Shown here piece by piece: positions 1 to 11,694 of a stretch of 64,000 nt of DNA. Source of the stretch: Tamarix chinensis (Eukaryota; Streptophyta; Magnoliopsida; Caryophyllales; Tamaricaceae); NCBI GenBank assembly GCA_030549775.1, contig CM060172.1:3264123-3328122 (forward strand). Reading direction: 5' to 3'. The notes below the pieces were generated by a model. It was not told the DNA's origin and did not search any database. It was given only the letters and a program-made list of their open reading frames with translations. Both the position numbers and the translations under genes were made by a program. How positions within the stretch are numbered: position 1 is the first letter of the stretch; every line of letters starts with the position of its first letter.

Positions 1-735
1 TCTCAAAAGTTGCTTCTAAATTCTACCAAAAGTGCATTAAGAATATAGAATCTCGTTCCTACACAATTTCGTTAGGTACCCCATGGTAACATACCACATG
101 TTTTCTGTAAGCATTGATCATTTGTTCATACTCCATGTCAACTTCATCGGTATGAATGCCACTGACTTGGTCAACTGATTAACTAAAATCCAAATCAAAT
201 CTATACCTTCATGGGTTTTTGAGAAACCAACCACGAAGTCCATCGACACACTATCTCACTTCCACTTGGAAACCTGTAGTTGCTCAATTAACCCTGCTAG
301 ATTCTTATGCTCAATTTTGACCTTTAGGCAAGTCAAGTACCTAGCTACAAAGTTTGCAACCAACCAATTCATAATGGGCCACCAATATATCTAATTTAAG
401 TCCTTATGCAACTTGTCTCCTCTAGGACAAACTGAAAAAGGTGCATGATGACCCTTTTAAACAATATTCCTCTTAAGCTCTCGATAATTTTGCAAAATAC
501 ACCATCTGCATTAGAAAGGGATACTAAATTCCTCAAAAATGTGGAACCCATTACTCTACCCTCTACTATTGCTTGCTTCATTAGTTTGAGGCTAACATCT
601 ATTAGATTGCTAGCTCAAATCTCTTCTAAAATGGTCGGTGTGATAGTGAAAGCACTCATTCTTGTCTCAAGATTTTTGCACCTAATGATCTCAATGTACC
701 ACACCCAAATTAGAATACCACACCACTAAATGGGG
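1..735 (-). pseudogene. Ty3 chromovirus pol fragment: linker, HHCC finger, integrase core start
   Basis: Read on the minus strand, the segment from about 730 to 445 gives the linker that lies between RNase H and integrase in Ty3 chromoviruses. It is followed by a degenerate zinc-finger stretch near 440-300 containing a C-L-T-C-type end. The integrase core starts near 280-200 (SMDFVVG, matching the usual MDFVxGLP block) and near 80-40 there is an HGVPNEIV block. The element runs off the window start, so the catalytic Glu and C-terminus are not seen. Stops and frameshifts break it, and the longest open piece is only 61 codons (396-581). Upstream RT and RNase H sequence is absent beyond about 735, so the fragment is cut there, presumably by the neighbouring repeat. 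I assign the Tekay/Del-like group from motif memory only. Confidence 0.6.
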
Positions 736-1080
736 TTATAGTACATCATGGGGACTTTTAGTGGGATACCTCATCAACTGCACCTAAAAAGCCTCCATTG
801 TGAGGGCTGAAAAGTTAGGATACCACATCTTCTTAAGCAATGGATAATATAAAGTGCTAGGGAGCTTGAACTAGGATACTTCACACACTTGTACTAGGCA
901 CCAATGCTATGCCGGGTTACCACAGTATAATCCTATACTTCAAAAATATACATATACCCCTACCAATGACAACCCAACAAATATGTATTGAGTGAAAATA
1001 TAAAAATATAGGGCAACCCACCCACTAACTCTCGACTAACAACTCCAAGATTAAGAGGAAAAGGCTTGCAAAAATCTTAA
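736..1080. other. Unassigned AT-rich stretch between pol fragment and repeat copy 1
   Basis: No open reading frame, RNA gene or terminal repeat could be supported here. The bases near 820-920 resemble the U5 end of a Ty3 LTR read on the minus strand, but no pair was found. Confidence 0.3.
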
Positions 1081-2935
1081 TCCATTAATTATTAATTACC
1101 ATGTCATACCAAAAATCATAAAGTAATTCCAATAATATCCAAATTGGGTGTTTTCAATTGATAACACAAAGGCATCACAAGACATATAAGTCAATTGAGT
1201 TTTTGGAGATCAGACTAAAATTAACCAAATAAGGGCCTAAATTTTTTATCATTTTGATCTATATTAAATTTAGGGTAAACATGGAAAAATTAATATATAA
1301 GGCCCAAAGGAAGAACTGTACATAAAAAGATAACATGACAATATATATGTGGACTAGTCGATCGGTCACTAGGATTTGCTGACTAATCTCATCATATCAA
1401 AATTAAAAAGAAAAAGAAAACCAGTAAAACAATTGACTCACTTCCCATAGAAAAATTTTAATGGATTTGACCAAACCAATTGATGGGTTAAAGAGACTAT
1501 ACCACTCTAGTCACAAGGTAACGAGTTTATTGTTTTGGAAAACTCATCAACTGCTCATAGGAATGAGTCGACCAGTTCATCAAACAAATCGATTGATCTT
1601 TCAACTAACCAACCAAAAATGTCTAACCGAATGAATATTCATACAATGAATCGATTAGACCATCACACCAACCAGTAAGAAGACATACTACACACGAAGA
1701 ATCACATATAAACATACTTAAAACTTCAAATAAGAAAACTTTACCATGTCCTTGAATCCAAGATAACAATGAACTCATGTAGATATAGAAATACACCAAT
1801 AACATGGAACCATGAAAAAAAAAGCCTTTATCATATTGAAGATAAAAATTCCTTACCTCCAAGTAATTCTTCTAGCACAAAATACTCCTAAATTGATGGC
1901 TTTCTACCAAGACCTTGATATATAAGAGATTAAAGAATCAAAATGATTAAAACCAATTTTCCCAACCTTAAAAAATGAGAAGGAGAAAAATACCATAACT
2001 CAACCTCTTTAAAAAATAGAGATTCCAAGGAGAAAGAAAATAGAATGCTTAACATTTCTCAAAACCTTAACCCTTTATTGGTTAAGAGAAGAAATGGAGA
2101 GCTAAAGATAATATTAGGAGAATAAGAAAAAGATAATAATTCAACCAAAAGACAAGGAACAAGAAGTAAGCCTTTATTCTCTATACTAGAGAAGAACATG
2201 GAAGAAAAATGGAGAATGCTTAAAAATTAGGAAGGAATTTTCACAAGGGTAAGGGGGAGAGTGAGAAAATGTAGACGGTGAGGAGCGAATTGAATAAAAA
2301 TGGAGTGTATAGGGGAGAGTGATGTTCAACATTCTCAAGTGGGATAGAGGGAAGTCTGACTTAGGTTGAGTGTGGAAAACCTAGGTGTATTGGAATACAC
2401 ATTGAGGCAAAGGAGGTTTGATGTGATTAGGAACATGCATGTCAATGGGTGGAAATTTAACAATGCAACCATAGCTTTTAGAAGAGAAAGGAAAGTGAGT
2501 GAGAAGAGAGAATGTGAGAAATGTCTCAAAAAGTGCTTTTGGGGAAATTTTAACTAAATAAAATCATCAAGCGATCTAAATAATGTAAAAATAATCTCAA
2601 AGCATCAAAATATGTCTATTAGCATAAATAGATTCTAATTAGAATCTTTAATGGATGTTGGGAAAATATTTAAATCAAAATTAGAAAAGGATTTGACATT
2701 GCATGATAACCAACCGATCGGTTTGAGCAAACTAGTCAATTAATTTATTGGAAAAAATAATTGCTAGTTTTTTAGTATACTAGTAGATCGGTTAGGGTAA
2801 CCAATTGATTGGTGTACTTAAAACTTAGAACATTGTTAGAATTTTATGCCTTTTTGAAAACTAAACTAATTTATTTTGATATTAACATGATTATATATGC
2901 AATTTGAAGGATTTTAAGACATGGTATATAAATAA
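1081..2935 (-). repeat. LTR-like repeat, copy 1 (uninterrupted)
   Basis: This block matches copy 2 (2950-11694) in order along its length. The cttgcaaaaatc/aattgggtgtttt start, the block with 'gatcggtcactagga', the 'tcatattgaagata' block and the 'gtgcttttggggaaa' block all recur in the same order. A third copy in the opposite orientation lies at 14340-15382. It carries AT-rich flanks and pyrimidine-rich minus-strand stretches typical of a Ty3 LTR, but no clear TG...CA termini, so I call it LTR-like only. It is not split by later insertions, so it serves as an empty-site reference for copy 2. The small ORFs inside it are fortuitous. Confidence 0.6.
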
Positions 2936-3366
2936 TTTTATTAGTTACTATTAAATTATAATTGATATACAAAATCTCTATTAATTCCATTATCACCAAT
3001 TGGGTTTTTTCCAACTGATAATGCTAGGCACAACATAAGAGATACAAACCACTAATTGGGTGTTTAAAATGACACCAAACTTAACCATTCAAGGCACCAT
3101 AAAGTTATCATTTTGATCCATATTACATTTTAGTTATGAATAGTTGAAACCATAATTAAAATTTTATAATTAGATGAAAATATCAATATATATTTCTCAA
3201 ATAAGAAGCATCATTTAAAAAGAAAACATGGTAAACCTAGGTGGATTAGTTGATCGGTCACTAGGACTGGTCGACTGGTCTTGTCACATTAGAATTGAGG
3301 ATAAATATTACACTTCAAAACCAACTAAGTGGTTGGTCCAATCAATCATCTATTTATAGTAACAAG

Positions 3367-5093
3367 TAGAGCTGGCAATCGGGTGGGTCGGGTCATTATC
3401 GGATCGGGTAACATGATAATCGGGTCATATCAATTTCGGATAATTTCGGATCATTTTGTCGGGTCGGGTTGGGTCGGGTTTGATTCGGATCAACTCAGCA
3501 TCGGATAATCTCGGATCATTCTAAGCTCTCGGGTCGGGTCTGGTTGAGATCGGATGGACTTGGATTCGGGTAAATTTGGGTTGTTCTAATTTCGGTTCGG
3601 GTTCGGATCGGGCTCGGTTGAGTTTGAATTATTATATTTTCGGGTCAAATTTAGATTGGATTTAGGTCATTTCATATTTGAGCCATGCTTGCGTCATTTT
3701 CTTTCTTTCTTTTTATTCCAAGATATTATTAAAAGTTAATTATTTTGAGATCATTTATTTTAATTTATCTTATTCAATTAAAAGTGAATTATTATATTAA
3801 TTATTTTGGGGCCTTAGAATTTTTTGTCATTATTTTATCTTTGGAGATGTATCTGATGTTTCAAATTTAAAAGTTTTCAAATCGTATCACTTTTCTTTTT
3901 ATGTTAAGGTATAACTTATAATTAAACTCCATTATTAGCTTGGTCATATTGAGTTCTAGTATTATTTTAAGTTTATATTATATTTATACCTTATATCTTA
4001 TACGCTCCTTACATGATATTAACTTATAATAGTCATTGATAATTGATAACAAATGAAGACTTCTAAGGTTGTACTTCTCATATTATTTTTAAAAGAGATT
4101 GATCACATCATATCAACATAATTTTAATAAATATAATAATAATAATAATAGTAATAGTAATACAAAAATAATGATAACAATAATAATAGTAATCAATGAA
4201 TATCAATTATGGCAAAAATAATAATAACAACATATTAGTTTTTTTATTATATATTTTGATTAGATCATATCAAGCTAAATAAGATAAAAATTAGATAAAA
4301 TAAGTAATAATGACTATTATTGACAAAAGACCAACTAATATTGACTTCTTACTATTTAACACTGTTGATGTAATAAAAAATATTAATCTTCAATTTTTAT
4401 AATGAATAACTAACATTCTCACTCCAAAATTTTCCTACTTTCCTATGATGTTGTAGGTGCTATATTATAAGGTATGGCCGTATAGATATTTATATATAGT
4501 GTTCAAGGCTGCACTGTTATTATCTTATGGTACTAAATGGAATAATGGAAGTGAACTACTATTTAAATGGTATAGTAGTGTTTTTTTTATCTACTTTTAT
4601 TTCTATTGGTATCGATGAATATTGTATTTGTATATACATAAGTGATATAAATTTTATAAAAGTATATTGTTTCTAGATTTTGATGTAAGTGCTAGTATGG
4701 ATTAGTTGCACATCTACATTATTTCATGTTTTATGAAGTTTAAAAAATTTTGAGTTATGTGTTAATGTTAATTTTTGGGTAGTACCAAGTTGAATATTTA
4801 TAGGTTTATAATTTTTCAAATAATATAAGATTTTGGATAAATAATGGACCGGGTCGGGTCATTTCGGATTTATAGTTTTTCGGGTTATATCGGGTTTCGG
4901 GTGAATAGCGGGTCTGGTCGGGTTTATTTCGGGCTTATGATTCCTCGGATTGTATCGGATATCGGATATGTATCGGATCGGGTCGGATAGGTTTCGGGCT
5001 TTTTATTACTCGGATAAAATCGGATCGGATTTCGGACGGATCGAGTCGGTATTCGTCGGATTTTTCGGGTCGGGTCAACTTTTGCCAGCTCTA
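3367..5093. mobile_element. Non-autonomous hAT-type DNA transposon
   Basis: The element starts TAGAGCTGGCAA and ends TTGCCAGCTCTA, a perfect 12-bp terminal inverted repeat. It is flanked by the 8-bp direct repeat GTAACAAG (3359-3366 and 5094-5101), the target duplication size of hAT transposons. The first and last ~250 bp are packed with CGGGTCGGGT, CGGATC and related subterminal repeats, while the 1.1 kb centre is AT-rich and has no transposase. It is therefore presumably mobilised by a related autonomous element. It interrupts copy 2 of the LTR-like repeat, and copy 1 has a gap-free equivalent near 1510-1535. The subterminal repeats could bind transposase, which is inference from better studied hAT elements. 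Confidence 0.88.
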
Positions 5094-6391
5094 GTAACAA
5101 GTCGAGGGGTTTAGCCAAACCGATTAATCACTCTAAATAGAGGCCAAACCACTCTCATTACAAATAAATCAATCGATGGATTTGGTAAAATGATTGACTA
5201 TTCACAAAAACAAATTTATTGGTTCATCAAACCAATGGATTATGTAAGCAACTAGATGATCATGATGAAAAACTCAAGTGACAACTCATAAAACCAATTG
5301 ACTTGTTATAGTAAACCAATTGACTAGTCTGGGTGAAACAATGCCTTGACGTGGAAGCACACATAAACAAAATCAACAATCTTTTTATAATTTGTTCTAT
5401 CATGCTTCTATATTGTAAAATATATAAAAAGGCATTCTCCACATATGATGTCACATAAATAACTATATAAATCAATACTTAACAATATCTTGCTTGAATT
5501 TCACTAAACTCATGCATAATATCAAAATACATGACCATACTTAAAAAAATTAGAGATAAAACCATTATGACATGCTCCAATCTAAGAACTTAACATAATA
5601 TGCACACATCAAAAACATACCAAGCACTTAAAACAATAATAAAAAAAATACAAAACCTTTATGTAACACCCCAAAATTCACTACATTTTTTTTGAAACGG
5701 AAGCAATTAAAATAAAAATACTTAAAACCTGTGAATTCTGGGGATGTTACCGCCACACTTAGTACCAATCCAGTTCTCTCCGACTGTTTCAGTACCAAGT
5801 GCTAAGGCTAAAAAGATTAACATAAAACTTAAACCAAGATTTCATAAAATGAATTAAAGAGATAATAGCATATAAATTAGAGTGCGAAATCAAAATTCCT
5901 TGTAAGGAATAATCTTACAATAAAAAAAGGTTTATTTAAAAGACTCAATACATGTAAAAAATAAAAAAGGCTAAGTTCGATACAAAAGAAATAGCCGAAA
6001 GAGATAAAATAGCAAGAAGAGTAAATCTGGCCACACTACTCTCGAACTTCAAGCCAAACATGCTCAACACTCTACCTCGACAGATGTCTCGCCCACCTAC
6101 ATAAAGTCAGAAGGGCCTACTACTAGTGGGAATGAGTAGCACCCATGAAAAAGGTGATCAGTATGCTACGTACTGAGTAAAGTAACCGAGCACTAAGGCC
6201 AACACATAAATAAAATAACGCAGAAGAAATGAAGAGAACATAAAGACCATAATGATAACATAATATGGTTCAAACATTTGGATAGATACATAAGGCCCAA
6301 ATATAGTTTAGATTAATCATTTAATTAATCTCTTATCAGAACTCATTTCACACCATGCTTTTTATCAAATCCATGTGAGTATAGGAACACC

Positions 6392-6895
6392 CCACTATTA
6401 TAACTGGTGGGCCGGTCACATATAGAGCATATGCCCTAACAACTATTATTGCTGGTGGATCGGTCACATATAGGGTAAAACCCTAACCACTATTTGAACC
6501 GGTGGATTAGTCACACATAGGGTAAAAACCCTAACCACTATTCCTAACTAGTGGATCGGTTTGGCTCCTACTCACATAGTGTTCCACTGTAAGTAATTAG
6601 GATCTTTTAAGTGCCTTAGCAAAACTCTGGTTCGTGTTTATTGAGCTCGGGATCCCCCACTATTATAACTAGTGGGTCAGTCACACATAGAGCGTCATGC
6701 CCTAACCACTATTATAACCGGTGGATCGATCGCATATAGGGTAAAACCCTAACCACTATTATAACAGGTGGATCGGTCGCACATAGGGTAAAAACCCTAA
6801 CCAATATTCTTCACCGGTGGATCGGCTGGTCCCGTATCAATATCTTCCACTTTAAGTAATTAATATCTTAAGTATCTCATTCAAAAGCTTTCACC
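6392..6895. repeat. Minisatellite, ~48-bp unit with CCCTAACCACTATT core, in two blocks
   Basis: A unit of about 47-49 bp is repeated head to tail. It reads ccactattataaccggtgg, then atcggtcacatatagg, then gtaaaaccctaa. About three and a half units lie at 6392-6560 and another three and a half at 6657-6830. Each block is followed by a matching tail ('tccact..aagtaattag/aat', then 'atctt..aagt'), so the whole ~265-bp block has itself been duplicated. There are no spacers, which rules out a CRISPR array. It lies inside the solo LTR and is absent from the shorter family member at 58819-61083. Confidence 0.85.
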
Positions 6896-7239
6896 CTAGA
6901 CATGCATGAATCACTCCCTTTACACTTCACACATCATAAATCATAGATTCCATATTCATCATCATACTTTATTCACCAAGTACACAAGTACTACCACCAA
7001 ACCCTAGTTAGCCATATCAAAACCTTAGTTAACCACAACAACCAATAGTTAATCACTCCAAACGCTGGTTATCCACAACAACCCATAATTAATCATTTGA
7101 AACCTTAATTCAGTCTCTCCATACCCTTATATGCCCTACGTACTATTTTTCACCCAAAACTTCCAAACACCCATATAACTCTTCTATTATCTTCCTTACA
7201 TTCTAAGTCAACTTTTTATACGTAAATTTCACTCAAATG

Positions 7240-7720
7240 CAGACTTTACACACCCCATGCAACCATTAATACCATCATGCAAACCCTAATAACTCTAATA
7301 CCACCATGCAACCATTAATACCACCATGCACCATTAATATCACCATGCAAACCCTAATACCACCATGCAAAACCTAAGATTTCGTTACACAAAACCCTAA
7401 ATTCAATCCACATAAAACCAAAGATCCATCCATACCAAACCCTAGATTTAGATTCAATCCATACAAAACCAAAGATTCATCCTTACCAAACCCTAAATTC
7501 AAACCATATAAAACCAAAGATTCATCCATACCAAACCCTAAATTCAAACCATATAAAACTAAAGATTCATCCATATAACCCATATATTAGATTCTCCCAT
7601 ACAAAACTATAGATTAGATTCTCCCATATAAAATCATAAATTAGATTCTCCCATATAAAACCATATATTCAATTCTCCCATATAAAATCATAAATTAAAT
7701 TCTTCCACACGAAACCCTAA
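7240..7720. repeat. Nested minisatellites with ~51-bp and shorter units
   Basis: At 7255-7375 a short unit containing 'accaccatgcaaaccctaat' repeats. At 7385-7585 a ~51-bp unit (ccataccaaaccctaaattc plus cataaaaccaaagattcat) repeats about four times. At 7585-7710 a ~33-bp unit based on 'tagattctcccatataaaa' follows. On the minus strand the 51-bp array stays open for 69 codons and encodes a repeated GMDESLVLYGLNLGF peptide, because the unit length is a multiple of three. I regard that ORF as a by-product of the repeat. Confidence 0.8.
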
Positions 7721-8220
7721 ATTCCCCATTTTATTCCTCCACTCATAGATCATTAAAATGCTTAGGCCAACTCATTTCCCCTTTATTCAACTTACTTCCC
7801 ATTTTCCATTTTCAACCCTTTCCCCACACAATACCACTTTTATACAACCTCACATGTATGTCTTATAGGGTCACAAAACATATCATCACATACCACAATA
7901 TTTCATCACATATAGTACACATGCCATACAAAACATACTTCAACTCCACGTTATATCACACACAAAATAATTACAATAATAAACATAGGATGCATATCAT
8001 ACAAAGCATATAATGCACATCAACACACAATAGGCCTTAGTAACCCCTTACCTAAAACGACATTGGTCTAGGAGTACGCTCCCACACCTCCTTAGGGCTT
8101 TGACAAAATAATAACATATTAATATAAATAGCATTAATAAATTTCTAACTTTGCTAAAGATATAAGAAATAATAGAACTATTATAAAAGTTGATAATATA
8201 GGGTTAAAGACGTTACTCTA

Positions 8221-8284
8221 ATAATAATAATGATACTTAAATAATAATAGCAAAGATACTAAAAATAATATCAATGAGAATATA

Positions 8285-8370
<86 letters not shown>

Positions 8371-8630
8371 GGACATTATTCAAAAACAAAGTGAAATAAG
8401 GGCTTTGGCCCCTTTACCAAAATAATACTAATTATAATATTATTAAAATAAATAACAAAATTTAGTAATAATAATGATGATGAAATAATAATAATAATAA
8501 TTATGATAAAAACCTTAATAATATTACAAAAATAATAATAACCATAATGATAATAATATTAAGGATAATATTTGAAGATAAAAATTGAAGTAGGGTTTCT
8601 ACCCTACATTGAATAATAATAAACTTACAA

Positions 8631-8698
<68 letters not shown>

Positions 8699-8990
8699 CA
8701 ACAACAACAACAACAACAAAAATAATAGTAACACTAGTGGTAAAATAATTGTAATAATAATAATAATAATAATAATAATTATAATAATAACATATTAATA
8801 TTAATAATAGTAATAATGAAAATAATAAGAATAATAAGAATAAAATCGAAATAAAAATACAATAAGGCTTCAGCCCTCAACAGGAATAATAATCAAAACA
8901 TTAACACTAATAATAATAATAATACATATTAAAAATAGAAATAATAATAATAATAATAGTATGTATATTCAAATAAATGAAATAAAATAA
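8221..8990. repeat. (TAA)n / (ACA)n microsatellite cluster
   Basis: Long runs of TAA occur at about 8282-8369 and 8634-8695, with an (ACA)n tail at 8695-8719. Shorter runs lie at 8752-8780, 8908-8921 and 8940-8958, separated by interrupted copies. The minus strand reads as a poly-Leu ORF, which is an artefact. The cluster sits inside the solo LTR and adds to its unusual length. Confidence 0.9.
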
Positions 8991-9628
8991 ATTAAGGCTT
9001 GCAAAAATAGGGAAAAGGGTTGAGAGGGTCTAGGGTTCAACCTTAGATTGGCGGGGATGGGCGGCACTAGTGCCCGGAAAAAGAAAAGAAAAAAGGAAAA
9101 GTTAAATGCTAGAAAAAGGAGAGGTAGAATGGAGGTGGGAGATGGGGTGTTTAGAGTTGCCCAGAAGGAGAGGGACATAATAAGGGTGGTGGCGCAACCA
9201 AAGGTGGCGGCGCATAGCGGCGGCGGTGGTGGCCAAATGGGGAAGGAGAGAAAGAGAGGAGGAGAGGGAGGAAGAGGAAAAGAAAGGTAGGGGAAGGTAG
9301 AGGTGGGTCTGTAGAAGAGAATGGGAGGTAAAAGAAGCGGTGGCAATGGCGGAAAAGGTGGCTAAGGGCGGCGTAATGGGTGGTGGAGGTGGAAGGAAGG
9401 GTTGTTTGGGAAGGCTACTTCGCACAGCTGGGGTGGCTTGCGCAGGAAGAATCAAGGGATATGTGATGTTTGGTTAGCTAGAGGGTGGTGCAGGGAAGGC
9501 GTAGGTGGGCATAGTTGGTGGCGTGGTTGGCCGAAGGCGGTGGACGAAGTGTCTAAAGGGGCGGCGGTGGTAAGGTCGGGAAATTCTAGGTAGGAATTAA
9601 AATCTCAATACAAGGCAACTTACGAGGG

Positions 9629-9636
9629 TATTTATA
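9629..9636 (-). promoter_or_regulatory. Candidate TATA box of the 4.9 kb solo LTR
   Basis: The minus strand reads CTATAAATACCC here, about 940 bp from the LTR start at 10575. The related LTR at 58819 has the same TATAAATACCCC about 895 bp from its start (59714). The shared position and sequence support a U3 promoter element. Confidence 0.6.
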
Positions 9637-11694
9637 GATTTTAGAAGGGAGGTTACAGTTCTAAGGGTTGGCTCCAGGGTAAGGCAGGTAGGGTTATGGT
9701 CACCGGTGGCAATGGTTAGCCGATGGGAGCAAATTTAGGCAAGGGTTGTACATGCCAGGGGGAGGGAAAAACGCATGAGAATAGGGGAGTTGATTGGGTC
9801 AAAATGATAGGCCAATCAGTGGGGAAAGAGAGGGAAAAAACTGGTCGGTCAAATCGGGCATAACCGGTGGGGAAAAACCAGGGCGGGGCGGTGGAGGTTG
9901 CAGTCGACGGCGGTAGGGGGTAAATTAAATGAAATGCGGCGTTTTGGTGGCAAAAGGAATGAAGAGCAGCGTTTCGATTGGGCCACGCTGAAGGAAGAAA
10001 GGAAGGAAAAGGAAGCAGGCCGCGGGAATAAGAAAATGGGCCGCGGCCAGGCCCAACTCGAGGAGGAGAAAAAAAAAGAAAAGAAGAAGAAAGAAAAAGA
10101 AAGGAAAAAGGAAGAAAGAAAAGGAAAAAGGAAAAGGGAAAAAAAGAGAAAAATAATGGATTAAGTTAATTAAATTAATTAAAATATTTGGGGTATTTAA
10201 AAATAATAATATTTAAATAAAATAATATTTAAATCGTTTTTTGGCTAATTTAGGATTTTAAAAAGATTTTTCATTTTAATTAGCAAAACACTCTAATTTT
10301 TTTCCAATTAAATTATTTATAATATTAATATTAATTTGGAACTATTTTATCCTTCTTATTTTAAATAAAATAATTTATTTAATTAATTTCCAAAATAAAG
10401 TCCTTAATTAGCTAAAATACCCAAATTTCTCCTAATTAAAATACTTATAAATTTCTTCTTGATTTGTCCTAATTAATTTCCTTTTATTTTAATAAAATAA
10501 TTTATTTAATTAATTTTCATAATAAAACCTCATTTAAATATAATTTTTAAAATTAAAAATTTTCGGAGCATTTCACTTTCTCATATTGGAGATAAAGATA
10601 ACTCACCTCCATGCAAATCTTCTAGTACATAAATACTCCTAACTAGATAAATTATTTCAAGGCCTTGATTTCTTAAGAAGATAAAGAACCATAATAATTA
10701 AAAATCCTTTTAAAAACTTAATAAAATAAAATTAGAAGAAAGAGAATAAAATGGCATAGCATAACCTCCTTTCAAAAGTGAAATCAAGGAGATAAACTAA
10801 CATCTCCAACCTTTATCAAACTCTTCAACATTCCTTTATTAATAAAAACAAGGTGAAATTAAGATATGATTAAGATAATAGAGATAAGATGAAAATTTGA
10901 TTCAACCAAATAAGGGAAGAAAATAAGAGGCAAGCCTATGTTTTCTATCCAAAAAGTGAAGGTAGAAAAATGGGGAAATTCCCAAAACTTAGGAATCTTT
11001 CACAAAGATAAAAGGAACATAATGAGAAAGTATAAATGGTAAGGAATGAAGTGAATCAGAAATAGAGTGTAAAGAAGAGTTAGGTTGGGATGACACCCTT
11101 AATGGAATAGAGAGAAAATGAGATCTTGGTTAATTATGGGAAACCAAGTGTAAGAGAAGTGTATGATGAAGTATGAGAGGCAGAATATAGTTAGGAGGGA
11201 ATGTGCCAGAGGGTGTAGAAAGTTAAACATGTAGCCATGGTTATAAAGGATAGAGAGGAAAGTGAGGGCAAGAGAGAAAAGGTAAGAAATATTGTAAAAG
11301 TGCTTTTGAGAGAAGTTTTAGCTAAATAAAATCATTAAAATATTTAAATAATATAAAGATAATCCCAAAGTATGAAAATATTCTTATTAGCACAAATATA
11401 TTTTAATTAGAAGTTTTCATAAACATTGGAAGGAGATTTAAACCAAAATTTTAAAAGTGTCTAAAATAGTAGGATAACCAGTCGATTAGTTTAGGTAAAC
11501 CAATTGACTAGTTTCTTATGAAATAAAGTGATAGTTCCTCAACATAATAGTCAATTGATTAGGAAAATCAGTCAATTTGTGCACCTAAAATTCACATCTT
11601 CATTAGAATTTTAGGCCCTCTCCAAGATCAAAACTAATTTATTTTATATTAACATAATTTTAAACACATTTTAAAGGATTTTAGAATGGGGCAT

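Larger units (their letters stand above)
5662..10575 (-). mobile_element. Long solo LTR (family A/B), 4.9 kb
   Basis: On the minus strand it begins TGAAATGCTCCGAAAA and ends TTTTGGGGTGTTACA, giving TG...CA ends. The flanks are CTTTA on the left and CTTTC on the right, a 5-bp duplication with one mismatch. Copy 1 of the host repeat shows the uninterrupted site (CCTTTATCATATTG near 1826). It matches the plus-strand LTR at 58819-61083 at both ends and around the TATA box, the 'accctagaccctctca' block (about 9010-9040), and the 'ctcagtacgtagcat' and 'gtgctgctcattccc' blocks (6100-6180). It is about 2.6 kb longer because of tandem repeats and TAA microsatellite at 6390-8990. No second LTR or internal region is seen, so it is a solo LTR. 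ORFs on the purine-rich strand (9048-10164) are LTR sequence, not genes. Confidence 0.82.
2950..11694 (-). repeat. LTR-like repeat, copy 2, split by two insertions
   Basis: Homologous pieces of copy 1 lie at 2950-3366, 5102-5661 and 10576-11694, about 2.1 kb in total. The first gap is the hAT-type element 3367-5093 and the second is the solo LTR 5662-10575. The right end reads ggggcattata near 11682-11694, similar to the GGGGTGTTATA end of copy 3 at 15382. Copies 1 and 2 lie head to tail with almost no spacer, as in a tandem duplication or an element that has lost its internal region. Which of these happened cannot be decided here. Confidence 0.6.

Noticed and set aside
2366..2557. ORF in copy 1 of the LTR-like repeat
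   Set aside because: The corresponding part of copy 2 (about 11110-11300) does not keep the frame.
6392..6895. Regularly repeated units resembling a CRISPR array
   Set aside because: Units are head to tail with no unique spacers, and the sequence is a eukaryotic LTR.
8501..8734. Minus-strand ORF with a long Leu run
   Set aside because: It is a direct translation of the (TAA)n microsatellite.
9048..10164. Plus-strand ORFs rich in Lys/Arg/Gly/Glu and antisense Pro/Ser/Leu ORFs
   Set aside because: They lie in the purine-rich U3 of a solo LTR whose relative at 58819 does not keep the same frames.
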